Source: JBHENW01 sp046261875
GTDB lineage: Bacteria; Acidobacteriota; Thermoanaerobaculia; UBA5066; Gp7-AA6
NCBI GenBank assembly: GCA_046261875.1
Contig: JBHENW010000076.1
Location: 1-42,427 of the forward strand
DNA: 42,427 nucleotides
Direction: 5' to 3'
Numbering within the stretch: position 1 is the stretch's first letter; every line of letters starts with the position of its first letter. The notes under the pieces are model-generated. The model had not been told where the DNA came from, made no database searches, and saw only the letters and a list, made by a program, of their open reading frames with translations. Positions 31,965 to 40,028 of the stretch are shown in pieces. A program made the translations under genes and the position numbers.

Positions 31965-32691
31965 CGGCCTCCGGCGGCGGGTGTCGGCGCCGCGCCGCGG
32001 ACGGACGGCCGTATCCCTGCTCCTCGCACTGCTCGTCGCCGGTCCCCTCGCGGCGGGGGTCAGCCAGGTCCGCCTCAAGCTTCCTCTGAAGCCCCGCCTG
32101 CCGCTGCGCGGCAACGAGAAGATCGCGATCGCCCCCTTCATCGTCGTGGCCGACGCCGAGCGTGCGCGGGACCGGCGGCTCCAGAACGTGGACCTCCAGG
32201 CGGAGTTCACCCGCTTTCTCAAGAAACAGATCAGCAAGAAAACCAAGCTCGAGCTCATCGAGACCCCGGCCGATCTGAAGCTGCCCACGCAGAGCCTGTC
32301 GGAGCTCGGACGGGCGACGGAGTTCTGGCGCGCGGTGGGGGCGCAGACGGGCGCCGAGATCGTCGTCTCCGGCTCCATCGAGTTCCGCGTGGAGGACCGC
32401 TCCGGCTACAAGACGGAGGAGTACGTCTCCCCGATCAACAACCAGACCTACTACCGGCAGGTCTACGTGGAGCAGACCGGCTTCCTCTTCGACATCGTCT
32501 TCCTCGTCTTCGACGGCCGGTCGGGCGAGCGGATCCTGCAGGACGAGTTCAAGGACTTCCGACAGACGGGAGGCCGCCGCGCCGACGAGCTCGCCGGCCT
32601 CTTCGAGAACCTCTTCTCGCTGGAGAACCAGATCCTCAACCTCTTCGTCGCCCGCGAGCGCGAAGCGGACCGCTACATCTTCACCAACTGA
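31954..32691 (+). CDS. Exported envelope protein of unknown function
   Basis: A 245-residue protein with a signal sequence (TAVSLLLALLVAGPLAAG, residues ~19-36) after a basic start. The mature part contains KIAIAPFIVVADAERAR, LQAEFTRFLKKQISKKTKL and GAQTGAEIVVSGSIEFRVED. The pattern of a nucleotide-independent beta-alpha domain giving 'IAPF', 'VSGS' and 'IVFLVFD' recalls CsgG/FlgO/TolB-N-like lipoprotein domains, but there is no lipobox. I treat this as suggestive only. ATG at 31954 overlaps the preceding gene by 11 nt; the barrel protein follows after 19 nt. Probably periplasmic and working with its neighbours. Confidence 0.75.
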   Translation: MVRNGLRRRVSAPRRGRTAVSLLLALLVAGPLAAGVSQVRLKLPLKPRLPLRGNEKIAIAPFIVVADAERARDRRLQNVDLQAEFTRFLKKQISKKTKLELIETPADLKLPTQSLSELGRATEFWRAVGAQTGAEIVVSGSIEFRVEDRSGYKTEEYVSPINNQTYYRQVYVEQTGFLFDIVFLVFDGRSGERILQDEFKDFRQTGGRRADELAGLFENLFSLENQILNLFVAREREADRYIFTN

Positions 32692-32710
32692 TTCCCCCAC
32701 GGACGGACAA

Positions 32711-35614
32711 ATGAGAAAAATCTTTCTCGGTCTCCTCTTCGCGTTGACCGCGGGCGCCGCTTCCGCGCAGTACTTCGGTCAGAACAAGATCGTCTACGAC
32801 AAGTTCGACTGGAAGGTGTACCGGTCCACCCACTTCACGATCTACTTCTACGAGTCGGAGCGGAACTCGCTCCAGAAGGTCGCGTCCTACGCCGAGAGCG
32901 CCTACGACGACCTCTCCCGCGCCCTGAACTTCCAGATCCCGAAATCGATCAACCTCATCTACTACGCCACGCACGCGGACTTCGAGCAGACCAACACGAT
33001 CCTCAACTTCATCCCGGAAGGGGTCGGCGCCTTCGCGCTCCCCTCGCGCAACCGGATGGTCCTGCCGGTGGACATCCCCGACGAGAAGCTCCAGCAGCTG
33101 ATCGCCCACGAGCTGACGCACGTCTTCCAGTTCGAGATCATCTTCGGCGGCAACTACTTGCGCGCCGCGACCTCGGCCGGCCCCCAGTGGTTCTTCGAGG
33201 GCATGGCCTCCTACTTCGCCGACGACGAGGACAGCAAGGACCGGATGGTCCTGCGAGACGCGGTCCTCTCCGACCAGGTTCCCGAAATCGCCCAGTCCGG
33301 GGTCCAGGGCTTCTTCGCTTACCGTTTCGGACACGCCGTCTTCGACTTCATCGAGGCGGAGTGGGGCAAGGACGCGGTCCGCGACTTCATCTTCGAGTTC
33401 CGCAACCAGATCGGCGGCAATGTCGAGCGGGTGATCCGCCGCGCCTTCAACCAGTCCGCCGAGGATTTCGACATCAAGTTCCGCCGCTTCCTGCGGCAGC
33501 GCTACTTGAAGATCCTGACCGAGCGGGGGGAGCCGATCGACTTCGGCGAGCGGTTCAAGCTCGACGACGACCCGACCGCCGAGCTCTCGCCTCGGGCCTA
33601 CCCGTCCGGCGACTTCGTCACGGCGATCTCGACCCTGAAGGACGACGCGGACGTCGTCGTCCTCTCCAACGCCGAGCGCAAGCTCTTCCGGAACCTGACG
33701 AAGGGCTACACGACGCGATACGAGTACGTCGTCGCGCAGTGGATCACGACGGCGCCCGCGAGCGGGGCGGACGTCGCCGTCTCTCCCGACGGCAACACGA
33801 TCGCGGTCTTCGCGCGGCGGGAGCGGGGACGCGACCTGCTCCTCTTGAACGCCCTGGACGGCGGGGTCCGGGAGCACGTCGAGATGGACGGGCTCGACCA
33901 GCAGCTCAACCCGGCCTTCTCGCCCGACGCGCGGACCGTCGTCTTCCGCGCGCTGCAGCACGGCAAGGCCGACCTCTTCTCCTACAACCTCGAGGACAAG
34001 ACGATCGTCAATCTGACCAACGACGACGCCTTCGACGCGGCCCCGGCGTTCTCGCCCGACGGCCGCTGGATCTATTACGCGTCGATCCGCGGCACCCGGT
34101 CGAAGATCTTCCGCTTCAGTCCGGCCTCCCCCGAGGCGCGGGAGCAGATCACGTACGGGGACTGGAACGACGAGGACCCCTCGCTTTCCCCCGACGGCAA
34201 GCGGCTCTTCCTCACCTCGGACCGCGACGGCGGCATCTACAACATCTACTCGATCAACCTGGAGAACGGCGAGACCCTCCTGCACACCAACGTCGTGGCG
34301 GGAGCGTTCACGCCGACCGTCTTCATCGGGCGCGACAACACGGAGAAGCTCGTCTTCGCGGCGTACTACAAGCGCCGCTTCACCCTGTACATCGCCGACG
34401 CGAAGAAGTCCGTCCGGCGGCTGCCCGACCTCTCTCCCATCCCCACACCGCTCGGCCCCGGCGGCACGCAGCCTTTCGAGCCGGCCATCCAGGTCTCCAT
34501 CGACCCCGAGAACGTCAAGGACCGCGAGAGCCGGCGCCTGCACCTGGAAGACGCGCAGGTCGTGGCCGGGGTCAACACGGACCAGACCTTCGTCTCCAAC
34601 ACGATCCTGGTCTTCGGCGACAACCTCGGCGACCGGCGCTTCATCGCGAGCCTCCAGTCGCTCTCCTCGTTCACCAACTTCCAATTCGTCTACTACGATC
34701 TGACGCACCGACTCCAGAAAGGCGTCACGGTCTTCGACGACCGGACGTACTTCCTGGCGCTCGACCAGAGCCTCGGACAGGACCGGCTCGTCCGGGACCG
34801 CCGGGCGTACCGGAGGACCGGCGCGCTGCTGCTCGGCAACTACCCGCTCTCTCGCTACTTCCGGCTGGAGGGGGAGCTCGGCTACATCTGGCGGGCCTTC
34901 GACTTCCCTTTCGCGTTCACCAACCGGGAAGGGGACCAGGTCTTCGTCGTGGACGCCCGGGAGGACAACTATCCGACGGCCGGGGTCTCCATCGTCGGCG
35001 ACACGGTCCTCTACCGGCAGTGGGGGCCGCTCTCCGGGCGGCGCTTCCGGGTCTCGTACAACTACGCCCCCGACTTCGGCGGCGACGAGGACGATTCCGA
35101 CACGGTCTTCACGGAGGAGGACTCGACGACGCTGACGCAGGACGTCTCCGTGGACATCCGGCAGTACATCAAGATCACGGAGCGGTCCCTGATCGCGATC
35201 CGCCTCTTCGGGGCGCAGTCGACGGGCAACTTCCCCAATGTGTACGCCTTCGGAGGCCTGGACACGCTGCGGGGCCTGGACTTCCGCGAGCAGATCGGCA
35301 ACACGATCGGATACGCCAACTTCGAGTACCGCTTCCCGCTGATCGACCTCCTCCAGTTTCCGTGGGGAGGCTTCCGGGACATCCGCGGGCGGGTCTTCTT
35401 CGACGTCGGCGGGGCGAAGCTGAAGGACCAGGATTTCGAGTTCATGGATCCCGACGATGACCAGCGTCTTCGCGACGGTCGCGCGTCCTACGGGTACGGC
35501 TTCCAGGTCACGTTCCTGGGGCTGCAGCTCCACTGGGACTTCGCGAAGCTGACGGATCTGAAACAGTCGCAGTCGGGGCTGAAGACCTCGTTCTACATCG
35601 GGACACAATTTTAG
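32711..35614 (+). CDS. Outer-membrane protein: MA-type metalloprotease domain, PD40 propeller and Omp85-like barrel
   Basis: A 967-residue protein. Signal peptide cleaved after AGAASA (residue ~19). Residues ~30-260 are a gluzincin-type peptidase domain: IAHELTHVFQFE gives His133, Glu134 and His137, and WFFEGMASYFA gives the third ligand Glu163. Residues ~300-540 form a TolB-like propeller with PD40 repeats (AFSPDARTVVFRA, AFSPDGRWIYYAS, LSPDGKRLFLTS). From ~600 to the end is a D15/Omp85-like beta-barrel with GGLDTLRGLDFRE (similar to the conserved barrel motif), ending in Phe, the usual outer-membrane sorting signal. No POTRA domains are evident. Third gene of the envelope unit. Substrate unknown. 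Confidence 0.85.
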   Translation: MRKIFLGLLFALTAGAASAQYFGQNKIVYDKFDWKVYRSTHFTIYFYESERNSLQKVASYAESAYDDLSRALNFQIPKSINLIYYATHADFEQTNTILNFIPEGVGAFALPSRNRMVLPVDIPDEKLQQLIAHELTHVFQFEIIFGGNYLRAATSAGPQWFFEGMASYFADDEDSKDRMVLRDAVLSDQVPEIAQSGVQGFFAYRFGHAVFDFIEAEWGKDAVRDFIFEFRNQIGGNVERVIRRAFNQSAEDFDIKFRRFLRQRYLKILTERGEPIDFGERFKLDDDPTAELSPRAYPSGDFVTAISTLKDDADVVVLSNAERKLFRNLTKGYTTRYEYVVAQWITTAPASGADVAVSPDGNTIAVFARRERGRDLLLLNALDGGVREHVEMDGLDQQLNPAFSPDARTVVFRALQHGKADLFSYNLEDKTIVNLTNDDAFDAAPAFSPDGRWIYYASIRGTRSKIFRFSPASPEAREQITYGDWNDEDPSLSPDGKRLFLTSDRDGGIYNIYSINLENGETLLHTNVVAGAFTPTVFIGRDNTEKLVFAAYYKRRFTLYIADAKKSVRRLPDLSPIPTPLGPGGTQPFEPAIQVSIDPENVKDRESRRLHLEDAQVVAGVNTDQTFVSNTILVFGDNLGDRRFIASLQSLSSFTNFQFVYYDLTHRLQKGVTVFDDRTYFLALDQSLGQDRLVRDRRAYRRTGALLLGNYPLSRYFRLEGELGYIWRAFDFPFAFTNREGDQVFVVDAREDNYPTAGVSIVGDTVLYRQWGPLSGRRFRVSYNYAPDFGGDEDDSDTVFTEEDSTTLTQDVSVDIRQYIKITERSLIAIRLFGAQSTGNFPNVYAFGGLDTLRGLDFREQIGNTIGYANFEYRFPLIDLLQFPWGGFRDIRGRVFFDVGGAKLKDQDFEFMDPDDDQRLRDGRASYGYGFQVTFLGLQLHWDFAKLTDLKQSQSGLKTSFYIGTQF

Positions 35615-35624
35615 GGGCCCCCTC

Positions 35625-35773
35625 GCGGCGCGAGGAGTCTCCGCCCTCGGAGGAGCCTCGCGCCGCGGGAGCGGGAGCGAGCAAGGGGCCAGGCGAGCGG
35701 TCGAGCGCGCATCCGCGCGAGCCCCGAGCCGGTGTCGGAGGCAGGCCCCGAGCGAGCGAGAGCGACGTACAAT
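35625..35773 (+). repeat. Dispersed intergenic element, copy 2
   Basis: Second copy of the element at 15968-16114, in the same orientation to its downstream gene. The 42-nt hairpin is identical (arms 35625-35635 and 35656-35666). A purine-rich GAGCGAG tract follows, the middle is diverged, and the last ~35 bp (GGCAGGCCCCGAGCGAGCGA onward) match again up to TACAAT at 35768-35773. It begins 10 nt after the stop of the barrel protein gene, so the hairpin could also end that transcript, while the 3' end supplies the -10 box for the next gene. Confidence 0.8.
35768..35773 (+). promoter_or_regulatory. -10-like box TACAAT, 9 nt before the MBL-fold gene
   Basis: ACGTACAATTCC, the end of repeat copy 2, nine bases before the GTG at 35783; the same spacing as copy 1. 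Confidence 0.5.
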
Positions 35774-35782
35774 TCCCGCAAC

Positions 35783-36559
35783 GTGCCCCGAAGCTCCCTG
35801 GCGATCCGGGTCCTCGGACCCTACGGGGGGTCCGCGCCCGGCTACCGACTGACGACCTTCCTCGTCGATGGTGAAACGGCCATCGATGCGGGGTCGCTGA
35901 CGGATTCCCTTCCCCTCGCGGCGCAGCGCCGCGTGCGCCGCGTCGTCCTGACCCACGCCCACTTCGACCACATCGCATCGCTCCCTTTTCTCGCGGCGAA
36001 CCTCTACGGGCGGACGAACGCGCCCCTGGAGGTCCTGGCTCCCGAGCCTGTCATCGCCGCGTTGCGATCGCACGTCTTCAACCAGTTGACCTGGCCCGAC
36101 TTCACCCGATACCCGTCCCCGTCCCGTCCGACCCTGAAGTTCCGTACGCTGCCGGAGGGACGGCCGGCGCGCGCCGGCTCGGTCTCGGTGACACCCGTGG
36201 CGGTCAATCACGTCATCCCCGCGTACGGCTACGTCATCGCGAAGAGGGGGGCCGCCGTCGTCTTCTCGGGAGACACGGCGTCCACCGAACGGATCTGGAA
36301 GACCGCCCGCAAGACGCCCGACCTGCGCGCGATCTTTCTCGAGTGCTCCTTTTCGGACGCCGAGGCGGCTCTCGCCTCCGAGTCTCTTCATCTGACGCCG
36401 CGCGGCGTCCGGGAGGAGCTCCCCAAGCTGCCGCCCCGCGTGCCCGTGTTCCTCTACCACTTGAAGCCGTTCTCCGTCTCCCGGATCCGCCGGGAGATCG
36501 AGGCGATCGGAGAGCCGCGCCTCAAGCTGCTCGAGTCGGAGAGAAGCTTTCGCTTCTAG
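35783..36559 (+). CDS. MBL-fold hydrolase, class II cAMP phosphodiesterase-like
   Basis: A 258-residue metallo-beta-lactamase-fold enzyme. The metal motif is LTHAHFDHIASLPF (HxHxDH), with TAIDAGSL before it, NHVIPAYGYVI supplying a further His, and VVFSGDTASTERIW supplying the bridging Asp. FLYHLKPFSVSRI holds the last His. This arrangement fits class II cyclic-nucleotide phosphodiesterases (CpdP/PDE1 type) better than RNase Z or glyoxalase II. GTG at 35783 is set by the TACAAT box nine bases upstream. Its stop overlaps the stop of the convergent N-acetyltransferase-like gene by 4 nt (36556-36559). Confidence 0.82.
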   Translation: MPRSSLAIRVLGPYGGSAPGYRLTTFLVDGETAIDAGSLTDSLPLAAQRRVRRVVLTHAHFDHIASLPFLAANLYGRTNAPLEVLAPEPVIAALRSHVFNQLTWPDFTRYPSPSRPTLKFRTLPEGRPARAGSVSVTPVAVNHVIPAYGYVIAKRGAAVVFSGDTASTERIWKTARKTPDLRAIFLECSFSDAEAALASESLHLTPRGVREELPKLPPRVPVFLYHLKPFSVSRIRREIEAIGEPRLKLLESERSFRF

Positions 36560-37779
36560 CCGACCTGCCGCGCCCAGGCGAGCAGATCGACGGCGAGGGT
36601 GCCGGCCAGACGCCCGCGCGCCGAGTCGTTGCGCAGAAGGTCTTCCCGCTCTTGCTCGAAGGTGAGGCGGCGCACCAGGTAGGTCGCTCCCCGGAGCGTG
36701 CGCGCTTCGAAGGACGAGTGGTACGAGCGCCCCGGATAGATCCGGCGCACCTCCAGCCGCGCCGCTCCCGGCTCGGCGCGAACTTCCTCCGCGAAACGCT
36801 CGGCGCCGGGCCCGCCGGTGGCGTCGGCTTCGGGCGCCTCGAGCTCGAGCCTCCAGCCGTCGGAGGTTTCCTCGCTCAAGGCGACGCGCGCGACTCCGGA
36901 CATCAGGCGGCGGTAGGCATCCGGCGAGCCGATCGCCGCAAACGCCGCCTCCGGGGAGGCGTGGATTCGCAGGTAGGCGGTCAGCGTGGCGCCGGGAAGC
37001 TCCGATGAAGGGTCGGAGGTCTTCTCGAAGGCGCGCTGGACCGGCTCCTCCTCGAGCCCGAAGAGCTCGGCGATCCGGCGCGCCCGCGGCGGCGGGATGG
37101 GCACCGTGAGGCGGGAGTGTCGGTCGTCCACGCGGACCTCGCCGCGGCTGAAAGAAACGACGCGCTGCTCCTCCATCTTCCGCGCTCCGACGCCGCGAAG
37201 GAAGCGGGAGTCGGGACGGAACGTGCTTGCCCATCGCGCCAGGAAGTCGGGCTCCGTGACGGGATCCGCGAAAATCTCGAGGCCGGGCGGGCCGTCCGGG
37301 ACGCCCCCGTGGAACGTCACGGACCATCCCCTCGGCGTGGGAAGGACCTCGAGGGCCGCCAGGGGCGTTTCCGTCTCCCCCGCCATCTCCGCCAGCAGGG
37401 CGGGCAGCGGAAAGCCGACGTCCGCCAGCACCGGGCCACGCTCGGTGCGCACGCGCAGGGCGGCGTGATCGAAGTCCGCCTCGACTCGACCGAGGAGGCG
37501 CTCCACGCGGAATCCGAGCGCCTCGAGCAGCCCGGCGAATCCCGCGACGCGCGCAAAGCAGGTTCCCCCGGCCCCCCAGGCGAGATGCTCCTCCCAGAAG
37601 CCCTCCGACGAGCCGGCCTTGCGGGCTGGGTCCGCCGCATCGGCATGGCGCAGGATCTTGGAGACGGTCTCGAAGGGCACGCGCGCATTGAAGCGGGAGA
37701 AGAGCCGCTCGAGAAATCGATGGGAGATCTCCTCCTCGGCGAGATCGAGGGCTTCGAGGATTTCGTCGGTCGCGAGCAC
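36556..37779 (-). CDS. Arylamine N-acetyltransferase-like protein fused to an SRPBCC-like domain
   Basis: A 407-residue protein. Residues ~15-255 follow the NAT fold (PF00797): RFNARVPFETVSKIL, then the catalytic Cys74 in GAGGTCFARVAGF, His105 in DFDHAALRV and Asp120 in VLADVGFPLPALL. The Cys-His-Asp spacing is that of NATs (Cys69, His107, Asp122). After ~265, residues ATLTAYLRIHASPEAAFAAI to the end look like a SRPBCC/START-type ligand-binding domain (EAxFAxI ... YLVRRLTFE). GTG at 37779 lies 18 nt after the stop of the enoyl-CoA hydratase-like gene; a CTG overlapping that stop is the alternative. Last gene of the pdx unit. Confidence 0.75.
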   Translation of the reverse strand: MLATDEILEALDLAEEEISHRFLERLFSRFNARVPFETVSKILRHADAADPARKAGSSEGFWEEHLAWGAGGTCFARVAGFAGLLEALGFRVERLLGRVEADFDHAALRVRTERGPVLADVGFPLPALLAEMAGETETPLAALEVLPTPRGWSVTFHGGVPDGPPGLEIFADPVTEPDFLARWASTFRPDSRFLRGVGARKMEEQRVVSFSRGEVRVDDRHSRLTVPIPPPRARRIAELFGLEEEPVQRAFEKTSDPSSELPGATLTAYLRIHASPEAAFAAIGSPDAYRRLMSGVARVALSEETSDGWRLELEAPEADATGGPGAERFAEEVRAEPGAARLEVRRIYPGRSYHSSFEARTLRGATYLVRRLTFEQEREDLLRNDSARGRLAGTLAVDLLAWARQVG

Positions 37780-37796
37780 GAGACGTGCGCGGCCGC

Positions 37797-38549
37797 TCAG
37801 CGGCTTCGCGTGAGGCGTTGGACGAGCGCGCCGATCCGGGCCTGGGCGGCCGGGCTCTGCCAGAAGCCGAGAAACGGATCGCCGCGGCGCGATTCGTCGA
37901 AACGGACGAGGGCGTCGGCCCGAGCCCGACGCTTGATCTCCGCATGCGCCTCGGAGGAGTTGCCGGCGAGCTGCCGGGCGCGCTCGAGGGCGCGCTCGAG
38001 CAGCTCCGCCGGAGGCACGGCGCGATCGATGAGCCCGATCGCCAGGGCGCGCGGGACAGTCAGGTTCTCGCCGCTCGCCGCGAGGCGTTCCATTCGGCGG
38101 GTCCCCAGCACGTGGCGGAAGATTTCGAGCAGAGGCCGGGGGACCGGCACCCCGAGCGCGACTTCGGAGAGCCCGAAGACGGCGTCGGAATCCGCCGCGA
38201 TGCGCTCGTCCGCAGCGGCCGCGAGGATCAGCCCGCCCGCGACCGCGTGGCCGGAGAGCGCCGCGATGACGGGACCCCCGTACACGAAGATTTCCCGAAT
38301 CAGATCGCAATAGTCATTCACGAAGGCCGCGAACTCCTCGAAGGGTCTCACCGTCAGATCCGGCAGGTCCCAGCCTCCCGAAAAAATCCGCGGCAACGCC
38401 GACGCGATGACCATTCCCCGGGCTTGGCGCGCCTCGAGCACGGCATGGCGCAGCTCGGTCACGAGCTCCGGCGTGAAGGCGTTGCCGCCCGGCCGGTTCA
38501 GCGTGACGAGCGCGATGTCGTCCCGGCTCTCGACGGTGACTATGGCGAT
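37797..38549 (-). CDS. Enoyl-CoA hydratase/isomerase-family protein, non-canonical start
   Basis: About 250 residues of the crotonase fold. The N-terminus AIVTVESRDDIALVTLNRPG, then FSGGWDLPDL (oxyanion loop), GHAVAGGLILAAAADERIAA and DAVFGLSEVALGVPVP with a Glu at the catalytic position. Homology requires these first residues, but no ATG, GTG or TTG occurs in frame before GTG at 38462, which would cut off a beta-strand. The best start is ATC at 38549, with AGGGAG 6 nt upstream; ATA at 38543, overlapping the pdxT TAG, is the other choice. Placed between pdxT and the NAT-like gene. Reaction unknown. Confidence 0.75.
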   Translation of the reverse strand: MAIVTVESRDDIALVTLNRPGGNAFTPELVTELRHAVLEARQARGMVIASALPRIFSGGWDLPDLTVRPFEEFAAFVNDYCDLIREIFVYGGPVIAALSGHAVAGGLILAAAADERIAADSDAVFGLSEVALGVPVPRPLLEIFRHVLGTRRMERLAASGENLTVPRALAIGLIDRAVPPAELLERALERARQLAGNSSEAHAEIKRRARADALVRFDESRRGDPFLGFWQSPAAQARIGALVQRLTRSR

Positions 38550-39133
38550 CGGACGCTCCCTGCGACGCGGTCCGCGGCGAAGACCGCCTCGTGGATCCGG
38601 ACGTCCGGGGTGAGCTCGGGATGGAACGTCGCCGCCACGACGTGGCCTTCCCGGACGAGGACCGGATCTCCGTTTCGCCGCCCCAGGACTTCGACGGCCG
38701 GGCCGACCTCGCGGATCTTCGGGGCGCGGATGAAGACCGCCGGGAGCGCGCCGCCGAGCGCCGGCGCTTCGACGTCGTCCACGAAAGAGTCCGCCTGGCG
38801 CCCGTAAGCGTTGCGCTCCACGGTCATGTCGATCAGGCCGAGGCCTTTCTGGGCCGGGTGGACGACGTCTCGCGCCAGAACGATGGCCCCGGCGCAGGTC
38901 CCCAGGACGGGTCGCCCCGTGGCGGCGAACTGGCGCAGCGCCTCCTCCCAGGGCTCGGACTCAAAGAACTTCCAGAGCGTCGTGGACTCCCCTCCCGGAA
39001 TCACGATCCCCGCCGCGTCCGCGATCTCGCGCGGACGGCGAGCCTCGAAGGCGGCGAGGCCGAGCTCATGGAGCCGGCGGACGTGCGCCGCGAAGCCCCC
39101 CTGCAGGGCGAGAACGGCGATAGCGTCCCTCAT
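38540..39133 (-). CDS. pdxT: Pyridoxal 5'-phosphate synthase glutaminase subunit PdxT
   Basis: A 197-residue glutamine amidotransferase that feeds ammonia to PdxS. Class I features: AVLALQGGFAAHVRRL, the PGGESTT oxyanion strand, the nucleophile Cys in LGTCAGAIVLA, the PdxT-specific GLGLIDMTVERNAYGRQ, and the His-x-Glu of the triad in TFHPELTPD. The ATG overlaps the pdxS stop (TGATG), which fixes the start. Its own TAG overlaps an ATA codon of the next gene. Together with pdxS it forms the DXP-independent vitamin B6 pathway. Confidence 0.95.
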   Translation of the reverse strand: MRDAIAVLALQGGFAAHVRRLHELGLAAFEARRPREIADAAGIVIPGGESTTLWKFFESEPWEEALRQFAATGRPVLGTCAGAIVLARDVVHPAQKGLGLIDMTVERNAYGRQADSFVDDVEAPALGGALPAVFIRAPKIREVGPAVEVLGRRNGDPVLVREGHVVAATFHPELTPDVRIHEAVFAADRVAGSVRSP

Positions 39134-40014
39134 CACCAACCGCGCTGCTGGAGCTGGGCCGACTCGGGAAGGCTCGCGGCCTCGATTCCCTTCATGCCCG
39201 CGCCCAGCGACTCCTCCGCCGCGATCAGTGCGTCCGCGTCGCGCCAGTGTGTGGTCGCCTGGACGATCGCCCGGGCGCGGCGCTCGGGGTCGTCGGACTT
39301 GAAGATCCCCGACCCGACGAAGATGGCCTCCGCGCCGAGCATCATGCAGAGGGCGGCGTCGGCCGGCGTCGCCACGCCCCCGGCGGCGAAGTTCGGGACG
39401 GGGAGACGCCCGGTCTCGGCGACCTCGACGACGAGCTCGTAAGGCGCCTGGAGGCGCTTGGCTTCGGCCATCAGCTCGTCCTTGCTCGCGAGGGTCAGGT
39501 TGCGGATCTCCCGGTGAACGGAGCGGAGGTGCTTGACCGCGTGAACGATGTCTCCGGTGCCCGCCTCCCCTTTCGTACGGATCATCGCCGCGCCTTCCCC
39601 GATCCGGCGCAACGCCTCGCCGAGGTTGCGGCAGCCGCAGACGAACGGAACGTTGAAGTCGTGCTTGGAGACGTGGTTCTCCTCGTCCGCCGGCGTGAGG
39701 ACCTCCGATTCGTCGATGAAATCGACTTTCAGGGCTTCGAGGATGCGTGCCTCCGCGAGGTGACCGATCCGGCACTTGGCCATGACCGGAATGGACACCG
39801 CCTGCTGGATCTCGCGGATCTTGGAGACCGGCGACATGCGCGCGACTCCCCCGTCCCGCCGGATGTCGGCCGGGACCCGCTCGAGCGCCATGACCGCGGA
39901 GGCGCCGGCGGCTTCCGCGATGCGCGCCTGGTCCGCCGAGACGACGTCCATGATGACGCCGCCCTTGAGCATCTCGGCGAGACCGACCTTCACACGAAAC
40001 TGATCGTTCTTCAT
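39133..40014 (-). CDS. pdxS: Pyridoxal 5'-phosphate synthase subunit PdxS
   Basis: A 293-residue TIM barrel that condenses ribose 5-phosphate, glyceraldehyde 3-phosphate and ammonia into PLP. FRVKVGLAEMLKGGVIMDVV opens the family pattern. The first active-site Lys is in SIPVMAKCRIGHLAEARIL region, and VDFIDESEVLTPADEENH, FVCGCRNLGEALRRIGEGAA, MIRTKGEAGTGD and NFAAGGVATPADAAL follow. The ATG at 40014 is preceded by AAGGAG 6 nt upstream, a strong Shine-Dalgarno, in the 14-nt gap after the regulator gene. Confidence 0.97.
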   Translation of the reverse strand: MKNDQFRVKVGLAEMLKGGVIMDVVSADQARIAEAAGASAVMALERVPADIRRDGGVARMSPVSKIREIQQAVSIPVMAKCRIGHLAEARILEALKVDFIDESEVLTPADEENHVSKHDFNVPFVCGCRNLGEALRRIGEGAAMIRTKGEAGTGDIVHAVKHLRSVHREIRNLTLASKDELMAEAKRLQAPYELVVEVAETGRLPVPNFAAGGVATPADAALCMMLGAEAIFVGSGIFKSDDPERRARAIVQATTHWRDADALIAAEESLGAGMKGIEAASLPESAQLQQRGW

Positions 40015-40028
40015 CGACGGCTCCTTTC

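Noticed and set aside
35612..35680. Rho-independent terminator after the barrel gene
   Set aside because: The hairpin is strong, but no T-run follows and the identical hairpin at 15968 is not after a gene on the same strand; better explained as part of the repeat.
32681..37945. A 1754-codon open frame on the minus strand, the longest in the window
   Set aside because: It lies antisense to the metalloprotease-barrel and MBL genes, is low-complexity Arg/Glu/Val/Asp-rich and shows no domain. It arises because stop codons are scarce in GC-rich antisense frames.
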